From contig NC_031781.1 in the NCBI RefSeq assembly GCF_001522545.3, positions 14,710,010 to 14,774,009 on the forward strand: a DNA stretch of 64,000 nucleotides, read 5' to 3'. A model generated the notes under the pieces. It did not search any database and had not been told where the DNA came from. It worked only from the letters and a program-made list of their open reading frames with translations. Positions within the stretch are counted from its first letter, which is position 1; the number at the start of each line of letters is the position of its first letter. This document shows, in pieces, positions 11,244 through 21,703 of this stretch. The translations under genes were made by a program, and so were the position numbers. The DNA is from Parus major. Lineage: Eukaryota; Chordata; Aves; Passeriformes; Paridae.

Positions 11244-11249
11244 TTTATT
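11244..11249 (-). terminator. LRIG1: Candidate distal polyadenylation signal of LRIG1
   Basis: The + strand TTTATT is AATAAA on the gene strand, in the context CTTTAATAAAGG. A T-rich then GT-containing stretch follows downstream (toward lower coordinates), as expected for cleavage near 11225. Confidence 0.5.
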
Positions 11250-11330
11250 AAAGACACTTCAATGCCGTTTGTTAGACACTTCAATATCTTACATGTTTTT
11301 CAATGTACAACATTGTACCAAATTTTCTAA

Positions 11331-11345
11331 TAAATAAATAAATTT
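11331..11345 (-). promoter_or_regulatory. LRIG1: AU-rich element in LRIG1 3' UTR
   Basis: The gene strand reads ATTTATTTATTTA, three overlapping AUUUA pentamers including UUAUUUAUU nonamers. Such elements bind mRNA-decay proteins of the TTP/HuR kind. It lies about 90 nt before the distal polyadenylation signal. Confidence 0.5.
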
Positions 11346-13164
11346 GTACACAAAAGTAATACTTCCTCTTTCACATTGCCTCTTAGAAGCAGCAAATTCA
11401 CATATTTAGTGGAAGTCATTAGGCAGTTAATTTTATTCAGAAACATTACTTTCAATGTTAACATGGCAAATATGCTTTGTATCTGCACTGGTGATGACAT
11501 TTCTGCCAGCAAAACGAGCCCATTGGATCATTCCCATCTTCCCTGTGTCCCTGGTTCCATGAGTTGGTTCTGGAGCACTTTTCCTTTCAGTGAAAGGAAA
11601 ACTCTGCTCGGTTTATAATTTTATAACACCCTTTTCCTTTGCTTTCAATAAACTTGGCACTCAACATAATTCACCACCTGTCTCAAAGTGCAAATGTGTC
11701 AATAGTCAGGGACTGGGACAGACAGGTACTGGCTGAATTATGCCTGGCTTCATCCAGGGGCAGCTGCTGCTCTCCCTGGCCCTGAGGTCCTTCCCTTAGA
11801 GGAGGAGCTGATGGCTCCTCAAGCTAAGGCTGGGTAGGACCAGCTTGTGATAAAGCCAAGGGGCAGCTTGCAGCCACTCCCTGAAACCCCACAGGTGCAG
11901 CAGTGCTGGGGCAGCTCCCTCAGTGATGGATCTCAGGTGAACTTTAAGTGTTTCTGCCCTTATCTCTGCTGCTTGTTCCAAACCACAGTCCTGGCAAAGG
12001 TGGATTCCCAGACTCAGCCTCAGTGGAACTGGTATTAGAGTTGCTCCTAAGGAAAAAAGTAACAACCCCACCCTCCCCCCGTGCTAAACCTGCCCCAAAG
12101 TAGTCATCACCAGAGTTAGCAACCTCATGTTAGCAGAACTGAAATCACAAAGAACTGGGAGTCCTCCATCCACAGGTACCAGCAAACACCAACAGAAAGC
12201 AACCTTTCTATAAATAAAAAGTGTCATTGTGAAGTCAGAAGTGACAAAGATCTGCTTGACTCAGGTGGACATTCCTTTATACCCCCCCATTTATAGAGGA
12301 ATTTAAAAGACCACATAAAAACATTTGGGCTGTTTCCATTTGAAAGTCTATTCAACCATGAATCCACAGTTTTCCTTATAAAACAAGTTTTTCTAACTAG
12401 CCCAGAATTGCTACACAAGGCAGCATAACTCACTTGAAGGTGATATTTTCATAAAGAGAGTCTGGCTGTTCAGCTACAAAGTGTAATATTGTGTTGCAAG
12501 GGGGAAAAAAAAAAAAAGTATTGGATGAATTAGTGATACAGCTGTCCCCTTAGGAGTGCAGTTTAGTTTTGTTGTCAAAACAGCTCTATGGTTTCAGCCC
12601 CCACTGGAGCAGATGTGTTTTTCGGGTGTGAAGATGCATTATACTGGCAGAGGTTATTTATTCTAAGCAGGGCAAGGCTGGATTTGCTGCACACACCTCA
12701 GACAGGTAGAGCTGGGTCCCTTTGGGAGGGGAAGGGCCTATGGTGCTCAGTGCTGTGCCAGCACACATGGCAGGTAACACCTCCTGCGATGACGTGTTTG
12801 AGAGGTGTGCTCTTATGAGACCACCCCTGGTTTACTGCACAAGTTATTTATTTTGGTAACAACTTCTTCCCAGTCAAAACAGCCTTTTCCTCTGGTTGTC
12901 TTGGGGCTCTGCACTGCTGAAGAGTTATTTAGTGCCTCCTGTGTGGTCCATGCTAAAGTCTCACACAGTCACAGTTCAAATGCAAATTGTATAAAGTTTT
13001 GAAAAATAATGGAATTTAAGTTCTTCCACCAACAGGAAAATATCAGGTTGCTATGTAATTGCTCACTGCTTTTTTTCTTCATAAATTTGACACAGCTGAA
13101 GATCTCTGTTATTGAATGTGTTAAGTATAGTAAATTTTCAAGGGGAAGGAAATTTGTGCTAAGA

Positions 13165-14005
13165 AACCCAATCGAATCACAATGTCTTGGGTTGGAAGGG
13201 ACAGAATCACAGGATTAACTAGGTTGGAAGAGACCTTTGAGATGATCAAGTCCAACCTAACACCACTGTAACATCTAAACCATGGCTAAGTGCCAGATCC
13301 AGTCTTTTTTTAAACAGCTCCAGGGACAGTGACTCCACCACCTCCACAGGCAGCCCATTCCAATGCCCAGTCATTTTTTGTGAAGAATTTTTTCCTAATG
13401 TCCAGCCTAAATTTCCCTTGGCACAGCTTAAGGCTGTGTCCTCTTGTCCTGTCACTGGTTGCCTGGGAGAAGAGCCTGACCCCCACCTGACCACAAACAC
13501 CTTTCAGGAGGTTGTAGAGTGATGAGGTCACCTCTGAGTCTCCTTTTCTCCAGGTTAAACAACCCCAGCTCCCTCAGCTGTTCCTCACAGGGTTTGTGTT
13601 CCCAGCCCCTCACCAGCCTCGTTGTGTCCTCTGGATGTGCTCAATCATCTCAATGTCCTTCCCAAACTGAGGGGCCAGAACTGGACACAGAACTCCAGGT
13701 GTGGCCTCACCAGTGCAGGGGAGTGCAGGGGAGGAATGAGCTCCCTGCTCCTGCTGGCCACACCATTCCTGATCCAGGCCAGGGGCCATTGGCCTTCTTG
13801 GCCACCTGGGCACACTGCTGGCTCATGTCCAACTGCTGTCACCAGTACCCCCAGGGCCCTTTCTCTCTGGCCCCTGTCCCCAGCCACTGTCCCCAGCCTG
13901 TAGCACTGCTGGGGCTGTTGTGGCCAAAGTGCAGGACCCAGCACTCAGACTTGTTAAACTTCAAGTGGTTGGACTCAGCCCATCTATCCATCCTGCCCTG
14001 ACCTT
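13165..14005 (-). mobile_element. CR1 LINE 3' fragment (copy 1)
   Basis: Read on the + strand this is the reverse complement of a CR1 3' end: GGTTGGAAGAGACCTTTGAG, GATGATCAAGTCCAACC, CTCCACCACCTCCACAGGCA, GTGTCCTCTTGTCCTGTCAC, ACTGGACACAGAACTCCAGG and TTGTGGCCAAAGTGCAGGAC are all hallmark CR1 pieces. The left edge carries an extra short GGGTTGGAAGGGACAGAATC piece (13165-13210), perhaps from a second insertion. It is sense-oriented with respect to LRIG1. Confidence 0.92.
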
Positions 14006-14515
14006 AAAGGTGATGTTCCAGCCCCCTACCATGGGCAAGGGAAACCTTTCAGTGGTCCAGGTTGCTCAGAGGTCCATCCAGCCTGAACACCTACAGGGAT
14101 GGGACATCTGCAGTTTCTCTGGCAACCTGTACCAGTGCTGCACCACCCCCACAGGGAAAAATGTCAGTTTCTTCTGTATCTAATGTAAATTTCCCCTTTT
14201 TCAGTTTGAACTCATTACTCTTTGTCTCGTCACTACAGTCCTCCTTATATTGAGGGCACCAGAACTGTGTGCAGAAGCCCAGGTGGGGTCTCACCTGAGT
14301 GGAGCAGAGGAGGAGAATCTGCTGCCCACAATGCTCTGGATGCAGGCCAGGACACAGCTGGATTTCTGGGCTGTGAGCACACATGGCCAGGGCATGTCCA
14401 GCCTCTGATCCACCAACACCTCCAAGTCCCTCTCCACAGATGAGGCTGCTCCTGGTCACTTCTCCAGCCAGCCAGTACCTGGGATTGCCCCAGTCCTGGT
14501 GTACATGGTGTAAAG
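14006..14515 (-). mobile_element. CR1 LINE fragment (copy 2)
   Basis: A second copy directly follows, beginning with the same class of 3' sequence (GACATCTGCAGTTTCTCTGG, CAACCTGTACCAGTGCTGCA) and running to CAGCCAGTACCTGGGATTGC. It repeats regions already present in copy 1 (CAGAACTGTGTGCAGAAGCC against CAGAACTGGACACAGAACTC), so it is an independent insertion, not a continuation. A short internal deletion or jump occurs near 14240. Confidence 0.85.
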
Positions 14516-14709
14516 GAACTTCCACTGAAAATAGGACAATCCCTTTGGAATGGTCTGGCTTTTAAAAGTTCTGTTTATGCATTTAAGGCACCAGAATTAT
14601 TTCTCTCACAAAGTTTAACAGCAACCTGATACTGAAAACAATATTGCCAAAATTGTAAAATTTCACTCAGTTTTCCATGCACTAAAGATTAAAATAGCCT
14701 CTGTAAAAG

Positions 14710-14743
14710 ATATATATATATTTTTATATATATATTTATATAT
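14710..14743. repeat. AT-rich microsatellite
   Basis: Imperfect (TA)n with T-run interruptions within the LRIG1 3' UTR. Confidence 0.9.
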
Positions 14744-15000
14744 GAAAACTCTTATGTACAGTTGTATCAAATACTTTTCTCTTTACACAATAATCCCTTG
14801 CATTTATGTGCTTCATATGCAAGTTGACTTTTGAACACTTCATACTTCTCAGGGAAGTTTTAAACTATGTACAATCAGATGACGCTCGAACAGGAGGTTG
14901 TTCCCCATACAAGCTTGTTTCTCATACCTCAGTTGGTTGCCTTTGCCAGGCCATCAGTTCAAAATTCGAGGTAGAAGTAAGTAGCCTATATACTCTGTGC

Positions 15001-15027
15001 AAAAAAAAAAAAAAAAAATTAAAAAAA
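15001..15027. repeat. Poly-A tract (poly-U in LRIG1 mRNA)
   Basis: 18 A, then TT, then 7 A on the + strand, lying about 50 bp past the LRIG1 stop codon. Confidence 0.95.
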
Positions 15028-15073
15028 GTAATAGTGTGTTTGTTAATTTGCACGTGGCAGTCAGTCTGTGCTC

Positions 15074-15306
15074 TCAGTCCAGAGATCTGTTGGGTAGCTT
15101 GGGCTCGTGAATGGAGTCGTGGCGTTGGGCTGTGGTGCTGTTGGGCAGGAGAGCCTGCTCCACCTCTGCTTCCCTCTGCAGATCCAGTAGTGCTGGGGTT
15201 ATTTCAGGAAGCACGTTCAGTTGTTTTAATGACCCTCCTGCAGGTGAAGCTCTCACCAAATTAAGGTTGTTAAGCTCTGAAGGCTTTGCTGCTGCTTGTG
15301 AAGAGC
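15074..15306 (-). CDS. LRIG1: LRIG1 terminal coding exon (exon 19 equivalent)
   Basis: The acceptor GGTTTTGCAG lies just above 15306. Two bases complete a Gly codon, followed by SSQAAAKPSELNNLNLVRAS and on to LPNRSLD and TGA. It encodes the last 76 residues of the cytoplasmic tail. Unlike the exons before it, this segment has little obvious likeness to the mammalian C-terminus, apart from a Ser/Pro/Leu-rich composition. The phase match with the previous exon and the intact frame support it. Confidence 0.85.
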
Positions 15307-15545
15307 CTGCAAAACCCCAAAGGAGCAGCGTGGTTAGGTGATGCTCAGCCTGCCAAGCACTCCCACCCTCCATGACCCTGGAGATCTTTCCCAAGCTTCA
15401 TAATTCTGTTCTGTGCTCAAACCAACCCCACCTCTGCCATCCATGCCTGTCAGCTAGTTGAAAAGGCTGAGGGGAGCACATGGGGCTGTGTTCCAACCCT
15501 TCTGGTGCCCCTGGGGATCAGAGGTGACCCCGAGGAAGGACATAC

Positions 15546-15854
15546 CGTGCGTGTCTGCGAGCAGCGCGCCGGCCGTGCCCTCCAGCCTTATCCTGTCATG
15601 GTTACTGGGGTACAGGGTCCCGTCTGTTTCCACTCTCTTGCCACTGGCAATCCCGTTGCAGGGCTGAGCATGAAGAAGGCTGGTGCCTGCACCCCTCTTC
15701 CTGTGGCGCTCCTTGCTGCTCAGTGCACTGGGGTGGGTGTTTTCCACAGTCTTTGGGCTCTCGGAGTAGCACTCGGAGTCCCTGGGGTAGATGTGGACGT
15801 TCATGCTGTCCGTGCTGCTGCTGCACTCCCTGCACACCACGGGCAGCCCAAAGC
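15546..15854 (-). CDS. LRIG1: LRIG1 coding exon, cytoplasmic tail
   Basis: 309 bp, phase 1 at both ends; acceptor CCCCGAAG and donor GTATGT. It encodes FGLPVVCRECSSSTDSMN at the start and GTLYPSNHDR near the end, the latter identical to the human tail motif. The middle is Ser/Thr/Pro-rich with basic patches (SSKERHRKRG), consistent with a disordered signalling tail. Confidence 0.92.
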
Positions 15855-16998
15855 CTTCGGGGGAAGACAGGAAAATCAACAAGGGAAGATGAGCAGCTGC
15901 AAGTGCTCACCACTGGAGCACACAAATCATGGAAGGAAAGGGCAGTTCTGTGTAGTTCAGTGGGGGAATCTCTCACTAAATAAAATGGACACTGAGGTCT
16001 TACACAGGGCTATTACACACCCAGTTTTCAGAACTCTGTAGTCTCCATCACTAAAGGTAGTTCCAATTAACAGCTTTAGTTAGTCAGGGATTCTTTTTCA
16101 CTCTAAAGAACTTGTAGCTTTCTGTTTTTTAAAATAAACTGTATTTCCTTTTCCAGACCTTCTAATCTGGGTAGAAATGCAAAGTGGAACTTCCCTGTAG
16201 CTGCTTTAGCTGCCTTTCTTATTTTTGTGCTGCTGCTTTACAGGGATCACCATCAGCCCACACTCTTCTTTCATGATACATTATTACTGTGGGGAACTAC
16301 AGATGACCAGAATTCAAAGCAGCAAGGAATTCCTTAATGTTGAAAGTTAATTTCCTTAGTGCACTCAACAACTTTCCATTATTAAACTTTACATTAGTTT
16401 CTCCTAGAGAGAAAATGTTTCATTGGCTGATTTTCTGTGGCTTTTACAATACAGTGTGAGAACAGAATGCACATCCTAAAAATAGAAAACTATAAGTGTA
16501 ACACCCAAGAAATTGGCAAAGAGCAAAGGCAGGTGTAGTGCCCAAAACAACCTTTAAATTTTGAAAATAAATTAAAAAGCTGAGCTTTGAAGTCAACAGC
16601 CCTTTTAAAAGAGCATGAAAAAATTTAGCACTTTCAGTTTTGAAAGTGCTCTCATATCTTCTCATACAAAAATCATAATATTTTAGGATTATTAGGAATA
16701 TTCCTAAAATATTCAATATATATCACAAAATTCCCATCAGCCAGCTGATTTGCACAAGGTGGCAACTGGGAACTTTACTCTTCCTCTTTCTGACAGTTCC
16801 TCAAATTCCAGCTACCCAAGCTTGAGAGAGGATCAAAGCAAGCAGAAGAAAGTAAATTCTCTGTACCTGCACCTGAGAATCATTCTGAACTTTTTTTTCT
16901 CTGAAGGTAACAATTTCTTGTGTTAATGCTGTCTGACTTGGAGGGTTTTGTGATCTGTACAAACACGAAATATCTTCCCAGATTAATGGGGTTTGTAC
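15855..16998 (-). other. LRIG1: LRIG1 intron
   Basis: 1.1 kb, AT-rich, with many A/T runs between 16280 and 16740. No exon or repeat recognised. The next intron toward the 3' end (15307-15545) is only 239 bp. Confidence 0.85.
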
Positions 16999-17145
16999 CT
17001 GTCTTATCTGGAACAAGCATTCCATTGGCCATGTCCTCAGTTTTCCAAGTGTCTTTATTATAGCTGATACACAGCTTAGGCTGTCTACAACCTACAGCAG
17101 GAGCTTCAACATCTGGACACCTTCCAGCATCAGCCTGACACATCC
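16999..17145 (-). CDS. LRIG1: LRIG1 coding exon, cytoplasmic tail
   Basis: 147 bp, phase 1 at both ends; acceptor TTTGTTACAG and donor GTACAA. It encodes MCQADAGRCPDVEAPAVG, then CRQPKLC, which is identical to human, and ends at MLVPDKT. The remainder is less conserved. Confidence 0.93.
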
Positions 17146-17721
17146 CTGTAACAAACAAACCATCTGGGTAAAGATCACAGCCATCTGCTCACAGTTAGAT
17201 GACTTGCTTGTCTTACACTAGAAAAGGGAGAAAAAATAGCAGTGGAGATAATAGATAATTTTCAGCTAACATTTAACAGAATAAATGCTGCACAATCTCA
17301 GGAGGATCTTAGTTCAGAACTCTTCTCCTTCTTAATGTGCTGTGTTTAAATAGTATAAAACCCCAACATTTAATTTCAAAGCCTGAAGGCAGGGACAGGC
17401 AATGCTAATGCATTTTCTAGTATGACTATGGGTAACTCTGCTGCCAAAAAAAAGAATCCAAAATTAGCAAAAAAACAGTCCTTAGGGCCTGACTGAGCAG
17501 TTTCTGGGGCAGTCAGCTTGTAGGAACACTTACTCCTGGGAGAGGAGAGCTCTGTGAAGTCAAACACACATCCCTGCTCTGCATAAATGCAGGAATTACA
17601 TTATGAAGATCTCTCAGATAACTCAGAACAAACACAAACACAGAAGCACTCTGGGCTGAGATTTCTACCTCCCATATCAAGTTCAGATCCAGCATTACAG
17701 AATAATTAAACCATTTCTCAC
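17146..17721 (-). other. LRIG1: LRIG1 intron
   Basis: 576 bp of unique AT-rich sequence; nothing recognised. Confidence 0.85.
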
Positions 17722-17844
17722 CGTTGCTGTCGATGTGCCCATTGGGCTGCTGGGTGTCCACTCCAATGGCCACTTCCTGGCGCTCCGAGAGAGTCCCTTG
17801 GGAGGACAAGTAGCTTGGCACATCAGGAGGCACAATAGTCTCAT
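17722..17844 (-). CDS. LRIG1: LRIG1 coding exon, membrane-proximal tail
   Basis: 123 bp, phase 1 at both ends; acceptor ATTGCTCTAG and donor GTGAGA. It encodes ETIVPPDVPSYLSSQGTLSE, RQEVAIGVDTQQPNGHIDSN. The PPDVPSYLSSQGTLS block is near-identical to human and shared across LRIG proteins. Confidence 0.96.
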
Positions 17845-19141
17845 CTAGAGCAATGGGAACAGGGAAAAGTCAGTTCCCAGCAGGATTTTCAAAGTAAATT
17901 TGCATTTTCAAGGGGTATTTGGGACCAGATCTAGAACCGGTTATTTTCTGTAGGTGCATTGGAAACTGAACTGCCTAAATACTCCTTTCCCCTCGGAAGC
18001 CCCATTCCTGATTTTTCAAAGCTTAAAGCTGTGAGACAGAGTGCTGATAAAGGCACTTTGAGTATTTGCATGTGGCATGGTCAGTACATAGTAGGTGGAG
18101 TAGAACTATTTATTCAGAATAAGTAAATCCTTCTCTTTCCCCTGAAATTCAGTCCCTCCTTTGACTCTCAAGTCTTCTGTCCCCTGAAGTCAGGAGTAAA
18201 AGCATTCTGCAGAACAGGGTCTTTGGTTATCTTAAGCAGGAAATAAGTGTTAAGCCTGTTAGCTGTCCTTGGCTTTCCCCATTTTCTATCAGGCAATTTC
18301 AGTTTCCCTTGCCACACAAAACCAAGTGAAACTCAATTATATCAGGCATGAAGCACTGGATTTTCAGGACTATAAAAAGGAATTATGAAAGAATCCCACT
18401 AGTACATCACACTGCTAATAGTCTATCCAAGACTTCCTACCTAGCCTGTGTCTTCAAAAATCCTTTTGTTCTCTATGTAAAGCTAAACATAATGTAGGAA
18501 GGCTGGAAATTCCAAGCAGGCTGGGAAATTCTTAGGCTGGTTCTTTCATACTTCTGTTTTGTTCAGAGGCTGCATAAGGAGGGCAGGAGACTATTCTTAC
18601 TGCAACACTTATTTCAGCACCAAATTATCCCCTCTGAATATCAGGAGAAAGCAATAAACACTAATTTTTCCTCTAAAAAGTAATAGATATCCCCATCCCC
18701 CATCAACAGGGCAGGCTCTTATAGCCAACATGGAAAATGGATTCCAGCTTCTAAGTCTAATTTTTCAAGTTTTGACTTCAAAGTCTTTAAAAATACAGAC
18801 ATCCAAAAAGTAAGACAGGTTCCCAGCATCATGAACATCATCCAGACTGTCTCAAAAGTTATCATTTATGGTCATGGAAAACCAAAGTAGCAAAGCAATG
18901 GCTGGAACTACTGCCAAGTGGAAAAGACCTTCCTGAAGAGCAAGCCAAGGGGAGAAATGCAGCTCTGAACATGCTTCAGCAGCAAGTGAAAGCTGGTTGC
19001 AGCCCTGTGAGCCAAGAGAACCAGGGAGATAAGCCAGCTGCAGTTCCAGTGGATTGTGAGGCTCCCTGCCGAGCCGGCTCAGCCTCGGTGGGATGTCTGC
19101 AGCACGAAAGGTTAGAGGGGGCCTCAGGACACCGGAGCTAC
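17845..19141 (-). other. LRIG1: LRIG1 intron
   Basis: 1.3 kb; no recognised repeat. The frame of the next exon stays open for about 290 bp into this intron (to 18852), which makes a misleadingly long ORF. Confidence 0.85.
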
Positions 19142-19561
19142 CTGTGTTGGTGACACTGTACTCTTCACTCTTCTTCCTGGTCTGGTAGATGATGCAGACC
19201 CAGACCAGGGAGGTGAGCACGATGCTGCAGACCACGGCGATGGTGATGATGCCCACGGTGGTGCGGTCCTTGCGGCAGCCCAGCGACTGCAGGATGCTGA
19301 CGTGGCTGTGCGCGCGCTCCGTGCCCAGCGTGTTGGACATCTCGCACGTGTACTTCCCCGCGTCCTCCAGGACCACGTTCCTGACGATCAGCAGCTGGTT
19401 GCCCGAGGTGAAGTGGTGCCTTTCTGTCACCACCAGGGGCTGGTCACCTTTCAGCCAGGTGATGCGGGGCGGGGGGCTCCCCGTGGCTTTGCACTGGAGA
19501 GCCACGGTCTCACCCACGGACACCACGTGATCTTCCAGTGGATGGACCAAAGATGGAGTCT
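19142..19561 (-). CDS. LRIG1: LRIG1 coding exon: third Ig domain and transmembrane helix
   Basis: 420 bp, phase 1 at both ends; acceptor TTCTCCTGCAG and donor GTAGCT. The I-set Ig domain has its Cys pair in LQCKATG and YTCEMS, the core Trp in ITWLKG, and the DAGKYTC turn. A linker [10 protein letters not shown] leads into a hydrophobic helix from [10 protein letters not shown] to SLVWVCIIY (about 19184-19256) and a stop-transfer [12 protein letters not shown]. Ig and membrane segments share one exon, as expected for LRIG1. The exon is strikingly CpG-rich. Confidence 0.98.
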
Positions 19562-20500
19562 CTGCAGGAGAACAAACATAGAAATTAATTCATAGGGACA
19601 ATGTAACAACAGATCTAACAGCACTGAATATTCCTCGTGTTCCTGCAGACACAGCTATGCATGAAGCAGGTACATGCTCAGGAGTATGTCAGCTGCCCGC
19701 CACAACTGATCTAACAAGCACAGCCAAGGTCTCACTTCTCACAACCAATTAGTGTTAAGTTTTCCCAACAAGAAGCTTCTGAGGACATGGGCCAACAGCT
19801 GACACGTGAATTATTTCATAGGGCAAAAGAGATGAAGTACAATTTCCTTCTGAAGTAATTTTCCCAGACAAATAGGCTGGTTGGAGGGGCTTCCTTGGCA
19901 CAAGACAAGATGTGACTTATGGCTCCTTCTCTTACTTAACAGGTATTTTTCATTAGTGAACTATGGTGTAAAACAAGGAAACAAGACTAAGACCATTTGA
20001 TTCTGTCTCTCTTTTATCTGCAACTGGTAAAGAGCTTGAATGGCCCCCCCTCCCAGTTCCCACTTGCACTCGGCCTCCTGGGACACCGGTGATGCCTTTT
20101 TGGCACTACCTAAAAACAGAGGCCAGAAAAAATAAGGGAATAAAAGCAGTTATATTTATTGAAGGGCCTTCAGGTTCATTTAGGGCAGACAAAGCCTGCC
20201 CAGGGACTACACCCAAAAATGGATGATGGGTTTTCATACTTTTTTAAGTTTGGTGCATTTCCATATTGAGGTAAGTAATTTACTCGAAGTCTGCTTCCCC
20301 ACCAACTCACTTTTGTTTTCTTGGGGTCTGAGACAGTGAGGTATCCTTGATTCCCAGGCCTGGAGAGGAACTGTTTTGTCTGACCAAAATGGGAGAACAG
20401 TAGCTAACACTCTATATTGAGTTTGGAGTTGCACACTGAAGAATTGCAGGAGTACAAATACATGAAGAAGTATAAAAGCTAAGATCCTAAGGCATCTTAC
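19562..20500 (-). other. LRIG1: LRIG1 intron
   Basis: 939 bp, unique sequence, AT-rich compared with the flanking exons. Confidence 0.85.
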
Positions 20501-20782
20501 CCAGCACGGTGAGGGTGGCATTGGCGAGCACGGAGCCCGCAGAGTTCTGGGCTGTGCAGCTGTAGACGCCCATGTCCTCGATCTTCACGTCGGTGATGAA
20601 GAAGACGTCGTCGTCGGGCATGACGTGCATGCGGCGCTCGCGGGCCGCGGGGAAGTCGGTGCCGCCGTCCTTCTGCCAGGCGATCTGGGGCGTGGGGTGG
20701 CCCTCGGCCGCGCACTCCAAGCGCGCCGTCGTCCCCGTCCGGCTCGTGATGTCGTGGGGGGTTTTGATAAAGGACGGCAGCA
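20501..20782 (-). CDS. LRIG1: LRIG1 coding exon: second Ig domain
   Basis: 282 bp, phase 1 at both ends; acceptor TCCTTTGTCAG and donor GTAAGA. It encodes an I-set Ig domain: [36 protein letters not shown] with first Cys and core Trp, then [20 protein letters not shown] and [11 protein letters not shown] with the second Cys. NAT near the end is an N-glycosylation site. The [19 protein letters not shown] run is identical to human. I counted about 34 CpG in 240 bp. Confidence 0.98.
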
Positions 20783-21382
20783 CTGACAAAGGAGAAATGA
20801 GAAAAGGGTGTGAGCGAAACACCATCTTCTGGGCAGGTCTGTTTGCCTTCCCACAGAGGGGATTGAAGCGACAATTACAGGAGAATGCCCACATGCCTTG
20901 GCACGGTGTCTCTGAGCTGCTGGGGACTGACCTTGTGTTTCTACAGAACACACCTGTCTGCAGAGTCCATGACACCCCAAACTATAGACATGGGATCAAA
21001 GCTAATTTTTTCTGTGAAACCTGGGGGAAAAAAAATCTATCTCTCCTACAGAGAACTTCCAACTGTTACATCCCTTTTCTTTGCATCCCTTTGTATTTTC
21101 ATTTTCATTGGGCTAAGAATCTACCTGAGCAGCCAAAGAGCAGCAGCTTAAGCTGTTAAGGACATTCATGCTGAAGTGCTTGGCTGGATGGCAACCAACA
21201 CAAAATGGTGTGTGCTCCTCCCAGGGCATTTCCCAGCACCCACCCAGATACAAACAGCTGCTGTGCAGAGGTTAAGAGCTCACCATCAGGAACGGACCCT
21301 CAGGAGAAACTAAGTGGATCCCAAGGAATTGCACCATGTAGGAGGAGCTCAGGCTGAGGAAGAGGAAGCAGTTCCCACTCAC
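20783..21382 (-). other. LRIG1: LRIG1 intron
   Basis: 600 bp of unique sequence between the Ig1 and Ig2 exons; nothing recognised. Confidence 0.85.
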
Positions 21383-21703
21383 CATTAACGGTGAGCCGGG
21401 CCTTGTTGGAGTAGGTGGAGCCGAAGTGGTTGGTGATGACGCACTGGTAGCGGCCCTCGTGCGCGAAGGTGACGTGCCGCAGGTGCAGGATGGTGGTGCA
21501 CTCCATCACCTCCCCGTCCTTGGCCCGCACGTGAGCGAAGTTCTCGATCTCGGCGTTGTGCAGCATCTCGTTGTCCTTCTTCCAGGCAAACATCATGGGG
21601 GAGCTGCTGCTGCTGGCGGCCAGGCAGGTGAAGCGGATGTCCTTGCCGAGGACAGCCACCGTCGTCTCGGGCTGGATGATGATCTGTGGCTTGGGGAAAT
21701 CGT
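21383..21703 (-). CDS. LRIG1: LRIG1 coding exon: first Ig domain
   Basis: 321 bp, phase 1 at both ends; acceptor TTTCCTCCCAG and donor GTGAGT. It encodes [40 protein letters not shown] (first Cys and core Trp), a charged loop, and [20 protein letters not shown] (second Cys). The SSSSSP insert between Cys and Trp is an LRIG1 trait also present in human. Confidence 0.98.

Larger units (their letters stand above)
11225..15073 (-). other. LRIG1: LRIG1 3' UTR
   Basis: The region runs from the TGA at 15074-15076 to the AATAAA near 11244. It contains A/T runs (15001-15027), an AT microsatellite (14710-14743), two sense-oriented CR1 fragments (about 13165-14515), unique sequence (11700-13160) and an AU-rich element near the far end. 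Other minus-strand AATAAA motifs (for example near 12655 and 11172) allow alternative ends. The extent is inferred; transcripts are needed to fix it. Confidence 0.6.

Noticed and set aside
13519..14253. Several + strand frames of up to 160 codons
   Set aside because: These are translations of the antisense of CR1 fragments and are common wherever CR1 lies in that orientation.
18852..19141. Extension of the Ig3/transmembrane exon to a stop at 18852
   Set aside because: The donor GTAGCT at 19141 and the exact phase join to the next tail exon (starting ETIVPPDVP) match the known LRIG1 protein. A read-through isoform is possible but unsupported.
20572..21159. 195-codon + strand frame over the Ig2 exon
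   Set aside because: A shadow of the CpG-rich LRIG1 Ig2 exon; the minus-strand reading is an Ig domain with correct splice sites.
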